In this document: positions 20,660 to 26,034 of the stretch, in pieces
Layout: each line of letters begins with the position of its first letter
Position numbering within the stretch: the stretch's first letter is position 1
Assembly (NCBI GenBank): GCA_002345925.1
Contig: DDWM01000042.1
Span: 64,904 to 90,937, forward strand
Direction of reading: 5' to 3'
DNA length: 26,034 bases
DNA from: Actinobacteria bacterium UBA2286
Lineage (GTDB): Bacteria > Actinomycetota > Coriobacteriia > Anaerosomatales > Anaerosomataceae
Notes under the pieces: generated by a model
Database searches by the model: none
What the model saw: only the letters and a program-made list of their open reading frames with translations
What the model was told of the DNA's origin: nothing
Made by a program: the position numbers and the translations under genes

Positions 20660-22114
20660 CTACTCTCGGCCGCGATCCTTCTGGAACCGCCGAATGGTCT
20701 TGGCGAGCTGCTTGTCTTTCCGCGATTCCTCGGCGCGCGCACGGATATCGGTCTTGGAGACGGCTACCTGCACTTCGCGCTGGAGCTTGTGGTACGACTC
20801 CAGGCGCTCGGCCGGAAGCGTCCCTGCCTCGATTGCAGCGGCCACTGCACACCCCGGCTCACCTGAATGAGTGCAGTCGCTGAAGCGGCAATCCGGCGCC
20901 AACTCTGCAATGTCGGCGAACGCAGTCTCGACACCCTCCTCGGCGTCCGTCAGCGCCACCGAGCGCAGCCCCGGAGTGTCTACCAGCACACCGCCGCCAG
21001 GCAGAGGGACGATCTCGCGGGCGACGGTCTTGTGGCGACCCCTGCCGTCCGCGGCGCGCACCTCGGCGGTCGCCTGGCTTTCGGTGCCGGTGAGCAGGTT
21101 GATGAGCGTGGACTTGCCCGCGCCCGACGGGCCCACAAGCGCGACCGTGCGCCCGGGGCCAACGTAGGCGTCGAGCGCCTGCGTGCCGGTGCCGTCGAGC
21201 GCGCTCGTCACAAGCACGTCGGCGCCCAACGCCACCTCGGCAACCGCTTCACGGGCCGCCTCGGCATCCTCAGAAAGATCGGCTTTGGTGAGCACAACCA
21301 CCGGGATCGCGCCGCTTTCCCAGGCGAGCGTGAGCTCACGCTCGATGCGCCGCAGGTTGGGTCCCTCGGCAATGGGGTGGACGATGAAGATGGTGTTGAG
21401 GTTTGCAGCAAGCACGCGAGACGTGCCGACCTTGCCGGAGTCGCCGCGCATGAACGCGCTTGAGCGCGGCAGCACAGCTTCGATGAACGAGTTCTCGTGG
21501 GTCGAGTCCGGGTCGTACATGACCCAGTCCCCAACGGCGGGCAGCTCATCGATCGTCGAGTCGCGATAGAGGCGAGGCGACGGCTCGATGCGAAGGACGC
21601 CCTCATCGGAGTTCGCGAGCACGGAGCCTCGATCCGAGCGCATCACGCGCGCGAGACGAAGCCCGCGAGCCTCATGCTCGGCCGCCAGGGCTCGCACACG
21701 ATCGTCGAGTCCAAGGTGCTCTAGATCGAGCTGGTCGAGCTGCGCCAGCGTCTCGTCGATGGCGTCGGGGCTTGTAAGGCGAACGGCTTCATACAGCGCC
21801 TCGGCCTGAGCACGCTGCGCCCCGGCCTTGGCGGGCTGACCGATGGCGTCAAGTGCGTCGGCCCGGGCATCCAGGACACGCGCAATCAGCACCGCGCGCG
21901 GAGCGTCAAGCTCACCACCCGCCGAGAGGAATGCCACCAGCGACTCGGGAGTGAGCGCATCAAGCAACGACGGGTCGGAGTTAGACGCAAGCCGCAACGC
22001 CTCTTCGGTGCTGCGGAGCTGCTCTTCTGGAGTCTCGCCACGTCCGGCAAGCGCACGGCGCAAAATCGCGCCGACCTGCTGGATGAGGCGGAGTATGTAG
22101 TCGCTCTCGAACAC
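20660..22114 (-). CDS. rsgA: RsgA-type ribosome GTPase with extra N-terminal domain
   Basis: A 484-residue protein; RsgA is normally about 300-350. Residues from about 135 on are RsgA: OB-like domain, circularly permuted GTPase with LTKAD (275-279), SALDG (304-308), Walker A GPSGAGKST (328-336), DTPG (379-382), and the zinc motif Cys409, Cys414, His416, Cys422 (CRFSDCTHSGEPGC). The first 125 residues are helical and begin DYILRLIQQVGAILRRALAG, resembling DUF6483, a stand-alone domain in related bacteria. RsgA helps mature the 30S ribosomal subunit. GTG start, one base after the flavin-reductase stop, so coupling is likely. Confidence 0.9.
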   Translation of the reverse strand: MFESDYILRLIQQVGAILRRALAGRGETPEEQLRSTEEALRLASNSDPSLLDALTPESLVAFLSAGGELDAPRAVLIARVLDARADALDAIGQPAKAGAQRAQAEALYEAVRLTSPDAIDETLAQLDQLDLEHLGLDDRVRALAAEHEARGLRLARVMRSDRGSVLANSDEGVLRIEPSPRLYRDSTIDELPAVGDWVMYDPDSTHENSFIEAVLPRSSAFMRGDSGKVGTSRVLAANLNTIFIVHPIAEGPNLRRIERELTLAWESGAIPVVVLTKADLSEDAEAAREAVAEVALGADVLVTSALDGTGTQALDAYVGPGRTVALVGPSGAGKSTLINLLTGTESQATAEVRAADGRGRHKTVAREIVPLPGGGVLVDTPGLRSVALTDAEEGVETAFADIAELAPDCRFSDCTHSGEPGCAVAAAIEAGTLPAERLESYHKLQREVQVAVSKTDIRARAEESRKDKQLAKTIRRFQKDRGRE

Positions 22115-22115
22115 G

Positions 22116-22691
22116 CTACTCAGGCTTCACAGACTTGCCGACGGAGAACGCGTCGGCGACCTTCTCGCCAAGCCGACGGTACTCGCGGCTGCCAGCGATG
22201 TACACGAGCGGGTCGAGCTTCTCGATGTCGACCTTGCCGTTCGCATCCAGGATGCTTTCATCGGCATGCGACTCGACGACCTCGCCGATGACGAGGATGT
22301 GCGAGCCGCCGGGGTCGACCTCGGAGATGACGCGGCACTCAAGGTTGTACGGGCACTCGGCAACAAGCGGTGCCGAGACCACCGAGGCGGGCTCGGTCGT
22401 CCAGCCGCTCTCGGCGAACTTGTCGTGATCGTGGCCACTGACGATGCCGAAGTAATCCACGACCGCCGCGTCAGAGGCGCGTGGTACGTTCACCGTGAAC
22501 TCGCCGGTCTCTCGGATGAGCTCGAGTGTGCGACGCGATTGGCGGAGCGCCATCACGATCGTGGGAGGCGTGGCGCCGCCGATGGCGATCCAGGCTACAG
22601 CGAGCGCGTCAGCCTTCTCCATCGTGCCGCCAAGCACGAGCGGGCATGGCATCGGATACAGACGGTCACTCGGACCAAGGGACTTCTTCAT
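22116..22691 (-). CDS. Flavin reductase-like FMN-binding protein
   Basis: A 191-residue split-barrel protein: PMPCPLVLGGT near residue 16, ALAVAWIAIGGATPPTIVMALRQSRRTLELI (given in outline: thiol-free substrate-binding strand then PP-T-I), TGEFTVNVP near 63, and CPYNLECRVI with GSHILVIGEVVESHAD in the C-terminal half. These are typical of the flavin reductase/flavoredoxin family that binds FMN. GGAG lies 6 nt before ATG 22691, which is preferred over an upstream in-frame ATG. Upstream of rsgA on the same strand. Electron donor and partner unknown. Confidence 0.88.
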   Translation of the reverse strand: MKKSLGPSDRLYPMPCPLVLGGTMEKADALAVAWIAIGGATPPTIVMALRQSRRTLELIRETGEFTVNVPRASDAAVVDYFGIVSGHDHDKFAESGWTTEPASVVSAPLVAECPYNLECRVISEVDPGGSHILVIGEVVESHADESILDANGKVDIEKLDPLVYIAGSREYRRLGEKVADAFSVGKSVKPE

Positions 22692-22739
22692 GGGTGGCTC
22701 CTTCCGGGGTGCAATCACCTGGCAAGTGTACCCCGAGAG

Positions 22740-24029
22740 CTACTGCTTTCGCAGCGCCACGAGGTCCTCGACGCGTGGCTGGGCCCACTGGCGGGTGCGC
22801 GTGAAGCGCTCGCCGGTCGAGACGCAGCGGTCGGCGGCGTTGAGCAGAAGCGGCATCAGGTCGTTCCCGCGCAGGTTGCCGAGCATCCCGCGCGTGCAAG
22901 CGCGTTCGCCAAACACCGCCACGTCATCAACGCCGGTCGCGCCGCCGAGAACCAGCAGCGGGACCGCCTCGCCGGAGTGGTAGAGCGGTCCGGCAGACGG
23001 CGTGGCGTGATCCGCCGTGATCGCGACGACGATGTCGCGCTCCCAAACGCGCTCGCGCACAAGCAGTCCCAGCGCGATATCAAGCCGCTCGATCACGTCG
23101 CGCTTTCTGGCCGGGTCCTTCTTGTGCGCCGCATGATCCGGCGCCTTGGTGTGGGCGTGCACGAAGTCGATCTCGCCGCCGAGCAGCTCAAGTGCAGTCT
23201 CAATCCGCTTCTCGAGGTCGGCGCGGGGGTCGCGCAGGTCGCAACCGGTCTCCACGTGTCGCATCCCGACAACGCTCGCGAGCCCTGCGTAGAGCGGACC
23301 GGATGCAACGCAGGCGCCGTTCAGGCCGTAGCGCTGCGGGAACGGCTGTGCGACATACGACGCGCCGGCCCACTTCGTCACCATGAACTCGCCGGGAGAA
23401 CCCGCTGCCGAGAGCCGCTCGTGTGCGAGAAGCATCCACGCGTTGAGCGCATCCGCGGTGCGGGCGGCGGCGTCCTGATCGGGCGCCTCCTCGGTGGCCT
23501 GCACGGCAAGGACAGGCAACCCTTCCCGGAAAGGATCGGCGTCTGTCACGTGATGGCTAAGGGCCTTCGCCGAGGAGACATACACAAGCCCCTGGCGCGC
23601 ATCGGTATGCACGAAGCGAACATGCACGTCGCCGAAGGTGGCATTGAGGTCGATATCGGCAAGCCCGCACTCTCCGTGGCGCGGGTCGGGACGGTGCGTG
23701 ACGGTGAACGCGCCACCGCTCTCCTCGGCGGAAAGCAGGCTGGCGCGCAAGACGACCTCGCCCGGTTCGGGAGGCATGCCCTCGCCGATCGCTTCGAGCA
23801 GGCCCCGGCCCGGATACTCCTCCGGCGGATAGCCAAAGAGCGCGAAGTGCGCCTGGAACGACGTTGGCGCGCGACCCGGACCGATCGAGTACATCGTGCC
23901 GCATGCACCCGCCGAGGCGAGCGCGTCAAGATTGGGCGTGTCGGCCGCTTCCAGAGGGGTTCGGCCGTCGAGCACCGCGTGCTGCCTGTCGCCGAGGCCG
24001 TCAAGGATCACGAGCAGGATCTTGCTCAC
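22740..24029 (-). CDS. Phosphoglycerate-mutase-like enzyme, archaeal-type (alkaline phosphatase superfamily)
   Basis: A 429-residue protein close in plan to archaeal-type cofactor-independent phosphoglycerate mutases: ILLVILDGLGDR with metal Asp10, TPLEAADTPNLDALA, YPGRGLLEAIGEGM, VHAHTKAPDHAAHKKD with the metal-binding D-H-x-x-H, and TADHATPSAG ... HSGEAVPLLVLGG near the C-terminus. The nucleophile region reads PGRAPTSFQAHFALFGY; Ser57 falls where PGSDTAH places the catalytic Ser, but Asp is replaced by Phe and four residues are inserted. So the fold is secure and 2/3-phosphoglycerate mutation less so. GTG start overlapping the upstream gene's stop (GTGA). Confidence 0.78.
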   Translation of the reverse strand: MSKILLVILDGLGDRQHAVLDGRTPLEAADTPNLDALASAGACGTMYSIGPGRAPTSFQAHFALFGYPPEEYPGRGLLEAIGEGMPPEPGEVVLRASLLSAEESGGAFTVTHRPDPRHGECGLADIDLNATFGDVHVRFVHTDARQGLVYVSSAKALSHHVTDADPFREGLPVLAVQATEEAPDQDAAARTADALNAWMLLAHERLSAAGSPGEFMVTKWAGASYVAQPFPQRYGLNGACVASGPLYAGLASVVGMRHVETGCDLRDPRADLEKRIETALELLGGEIDFVHAHTKAPDHAAHKKDPARKRDVIERLDIALGLLVRERVWERDIVVAITADHATPSAGPLYHSGEAVPLLVLGGATGVDDVAVFGERACTRGMLGNLRGNDLMPLLLNAADRCVSTGERFTRTRQWAQPRVEDLVALRKQ

Positions 24030-24784
24030 GCCCGCGCCTCTCTCAGCACGTCGGCCACAATCGCGTCGTAGTCGCCGTCGCCTGCCAGCAGCGCGGTCAG
24101 AAGCCGCTTACCTGCCGGAACCAGGAACTCGTCGAAGAACCCGGCCGGCATCTCCTTCACGGCGCCGTCGCCCTCCAACCCGCGGTAGTTGCCCGAGAGC
24201 ACGCACTCAAGCTGCGGCGAGCCGCCGACCCACCGCTCGCCAAGCAGCGTGTCGATCGCGCTCTTCTCGGCAACGTCACGCACTGGCAGAGCAAGCTCCA
24301 CCCCGGCGTGCGCAAGGACCGCCGAGTACGCATCCAGCGCACGCGGCATCTGGTTGGGCTTGGTGGCCGTACCGTGCCATTCGCGTTCGCCTGAGATCAC
24401 CACGGGGGCCTCTCGGCGGAGCGCAAGCAGGACACGCATGAGATGCAGGTACAGGTGACAGCCTACGCACGGCACCCAGGCACCGTAACGCTCTGCAAGC
24501 ACGGAGCCGAACCTGCCGTTAAGCGCCCGCCACAGGGCGGGATCCTCCAGGCTCTCAAGCGGCTCAAGCTCGACGCCGTGGCGTTCCCGCAGTTCTCTGC
24601 CGAGAAACACCAGGTTGCCTTCGATGCCGCCAAAGTCGCCGTACTCGGTGCCGGTGTGCGCGTACGTGGGGATGAGCGTGCGAACGTGCGGATTGCGCTC
24701 GCAGTAGCGGAGCGCGGCGGCGATGCTGTCGGCGCCCGAGATCTCGGCTATGGCCATCGTGTTGGTGAGGTCGACTTTGTTCAT
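24026..24784 (-). CDS. Unrecognised protein with possible PP-loop (ATP-pyrophosphatase-like) motif
   Basis: A 252-residue protein. The N-terminal EISGADSIAAALRYCE (13-28) resembles the S-G-G-x-D-S PP-loop of adenine-nucleotide alpha hydrolases, followed by TLIPTYAHTGTEYG in the position of the next strand. A CVGCH motif lies near residue 107, followed by a helix and APVVISGERE. These support an ATP-binding family with a Cys pair, but I do not recognise the exact family. ATG 24784 is chosen because upstream residues are unlikely to be coding; the ribosome site is poor. It overlaps the mutase-like gene by 4 nt and is surely co-translated with it. Confidence 0.7.
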   Translation of the reverse strand: MNKVDLTNTMAIAEISGADSIAAALRYCERNPHVRTLIPTYAHTGTEYGDFGGIEGNLVFLGRELRERHGVELEPLESLEDPALWRALNGRFGSVLAERYGAWVPCVGCHLYLHLMRVLLALRREAPVVISGEREWHGTATKPNQMPRALDAYSAVLAHAGVELALPVRDVAEKSAIDTLLGERWVGGSPQLECVLSGNYRGLEGDGAVKEMPAGFFDEFLVPAGKRLLTALLAGDGDYDAIVADVLREARA

Positions 24785-24811
24785 GCGACCAGGATACACG
24801 GAGAACCCGCG

Positions 24812-25618
24812 CTAGACCGCGAGCCGGACTGGAGCCGTGTCGAGAAACTCCGCCAGCATCGCTCGTGTACGCCAGGCGTCAGCGGCCTCGTGCAGCTCCA
24901 CGACCCACCAATCGCACCGGGGCGCCTGGAGCAAGACGTCGAGTGCCGGGGCGAGCGCAGTCAGGTCGATAGGCGCAAAATGCCGCTCCACCTCGCGCTC
25001 GTATACGTGCGCGTTCCTTACGAGAGGGCTGACGAGCCTGGCGAACTCCTCGGCACCAAAGCCGTGTGCGGCGAAGTCGCTTGAGGCGGCGTGGCCTAAG
25101 TCGAGCGTGACGGCCGCGCCACTGGCCGCGATGAGATCCATGAACGCCATCGGGTCGCTTGTGAGCCCCCAGCGAAGGTTCTCAAGGCACACTGCGACAC
25201 CGAGGTCGGCGCCGTGCGCGACAACATCACGCAAGCGCTCGCCGGTCGCCGCCACGCGCTCACGCGACGCATCCGACGGCAGCCCCGCATGCAGAGTCAG
25301 CATCGTGCCGCCCGCGAGTGCCACCTGCGAGACCGCATCAAGCATCCACTCTAGGGCGAGCCCGGCCTCGGCAGGATCCGCGTGCCCGATCTCTCGGTAG
25401 CCGAGAGGAAGGTGATAGCGGATCTCCAGGTCAGCGTCGCTGCAAAGAGCGCGAAGCTTCTCCGTGCGAGGAACCACAGACGCGAGGTCATTCGGCACCA
25501 GAGAGAGGTCGATGGCCGCGTGACCCCGGAGCTCGCACGCGAACGCCGCCGTCTCCTCAAGAGATGGCAGGGTGTGGCCGCATACTGCGAGTTTCGGTTC
25601 CATGTCACGAGTGTACAT
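24812..25618 (-). CDS. Sugar-phosphate isomerase/epimerase-like TIM-barrel protein
   Basis: A 268-residue protein with the AP-endonuclease-2 TIM-barrel pattern: AIDLSLVPND, EIRYHLPLGYREIGH, GGTMLTLHAGLPSD, GVAVCLENLRWG with the metal Glu, AVTLDLGHAAS with Asp and His, VRNAHVYERE, and WWVVELHE near the C-terminus. These give a plausible metal-binding set (Glu, Asp, His, Glu). The substrate is unknown. ATG 25618 is preferred because AGGA lies 6 nt upstream; another ATG lies at 25603. Twenty-seven bases separate it from the gene that follows on this strand, so the three may form one operon. Confidence 0.85.
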   Translation of the reverse strand: MYTRDMEPKLAVCGHTLPSLEETAAFACELRGHAAIDLSLVPNDLASVVPRTEKLRALCSDADLEIRYHLPLGYREIGHADPAEAGLALEWMLDAVSQVALAGGTMLTLHAGLPSDASRERVAATGERLRDVVAHGADLGVAVCLENLRWGLTSDPMAFMDLIAASGAAVTLDLGHAASSDFAAHGFGAEEFARLVSPLVRNAHVYEREVERHFAPIDLTALAPALDVLLQAPRCDWWVVELHEAADAWRTRAMLAEFLDTAPVRLAV

Positions 25619-25714
25619 CAGACGTCCTGATAAGCTCAATCGACTCGACTTATATACCGACGTGCGCCAACCACCTGATGTATGTGCCCGCTGCGTCAAC
25701 GGGCGCAACAGGCG

Positions 25715-25720
25715 TAATAT
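25715..25720 (+). promoter_or_regulatory. Possible -10 box of the HerA-like gene
   Basis: TAATAT, 30 bp before the ATG at 25751, with only a weak -35 (TGCGTC) 17 bp upstream. It lies in the divergent gap between the isomerase-like and HerA-like genes. Confidence 0.35.
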
Positions 25721-25750
25721 CTACTCAGGCACACCGGCGAGGGAGGACGT

Positions 25751-26034
25751 ATGGCACCGGACAGGCTGCTCATCGGCAAAGGCACCACCGACGAAGTCGC
25801 GATGCTCTCAAAGCTCGCGAACCGTCACGGGCTCGTGGCGGGCGCGACCGGTACCGGCAAGACGGTTACCCTCCAGGTGCTTGCCGAGGCGTTCAGCGGG
25901 ATAGGCGTGCCCGTCTTCGCAGCCGACATCAAAGGCGACCTCTCCGGGATCTCGCAGGCCGGCGGCGGCAACTCGAAAGTGGACGAGCGCATCTCGGCGC
26001 TGGGACTGGATCCGTGGGAGATGCGCGGGTCGCC
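25751..26034 (+). CDS. HerA-like DUF853 ATPase (N-terminal part, runs off the window)
   Basis: The first 94 residues only. Walker A GATGTGKT at 31-38 follows LSKLANRHGLVA, and VFAADIKGDLSGISQAG (about 54-70) matches the start of DUF853/YjgR-type HerA-like ATPases. GGGAGG precedes the ATG by 4 nt. The Walker B, sensor and arginine-finger regions are beyond the right edge. The cellular role of this family is not settled. Confidence 0.88.
   Translation, partial: MAPDRLLIGKGTTDEVAMLSKLANRHGLVAGATGTGKTVTLQVLAEAFSGIGVPVFAADIKGDLSGISQAGGGNSKVDERISALGLDPWEMRGS

Noticed and set aside
22266..24071. A 601-codon plus-strand open frame
   Set aside because: It lies opposite the flavin-reductase and mutase-like genes, which have clear motifs, ribosome sites and overlaps. 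Long antisense open frames are common in DNA of this GC content.

Overview
The window is high-GC, densely coded DNA on both strands, with overlapping stop/start codons, frequent GTG starts and good AGGAGG-type ribosome binding sites. Gene content points to an anaerobic high-GC bacterium. An actinobacterial (Coriobacteriia-like) host is my best guess, but this is inference from style and gene families; there is no rRNA or other marker here.

Layout. (1) 1-1432, minus strand: a sulfur-trafficking operon reading tusA-like, dsrE-like, then a cysteine-desulfurase homologue that runs off the left edge and has Asp where the PLP lysine should be. A perfect 11-bp inverted repeat (1473-1499) sits between this operon and a divergent lipoprotein gene (1574-2020). 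(2) 2044-3759: a shared terminator, a membrane-anchored protein, a YegP-like DUF1508 protein and a YdeI-like protein. (3) 3760-4308 is non-coding with hairpins; it is followed by a SulP anion transporter and a short TspO protein. (4) 6374-13383: a two-component system (DesK/NarL type), a MacA-like adaptor, an ABC ATPase, a MacB-like permease, two related small anchored exported proteins separated by a duplicated leader, a DUF4405 multi-histidine membrane protein, and an anchored protein with two CX4CX4CH repeats. The same 14-bp motif lies upstream of the kinase and of the adaptor gene. (5) 13693-15252, minus: a PAS-PAS-GGDEF diguanylate cyclase. (6) 15473-19708: a promoter with an overlapping palindromic operator, a YhgE/Pip membrane protein, a strong hairpin, a TetR regulator and then hgcA and hgcB, the corrinoid protein and ferredoxin needed for mercury methylation; a metallo-beta-lactamase-fold hydrolase follows. 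(7) 20660-25618, minus: an RsgA GTPase with an unusual N-terminal domain, a flavin reductase-like protein, a phosphoglycerate-mutase-like enzyme overlapping an unrecognised possible PP-loop protein, and a TIM-barrel isomerase-like protein. (8) 25751 to the end: the start of a HerA-like (DUF853) ATPase.

The most notable content is the tetR-hgcA-hgcB cluster, which predicts a mercury methylator. Next are the lysine-less IscS homologue beside TusA/DsrE, and the regulated MacAB-like export locus ending in a possible small haem or metal protein paired with a multi-His membrane protein. No CRISPR, tRNA, rRNA or insertion sequence was seen.
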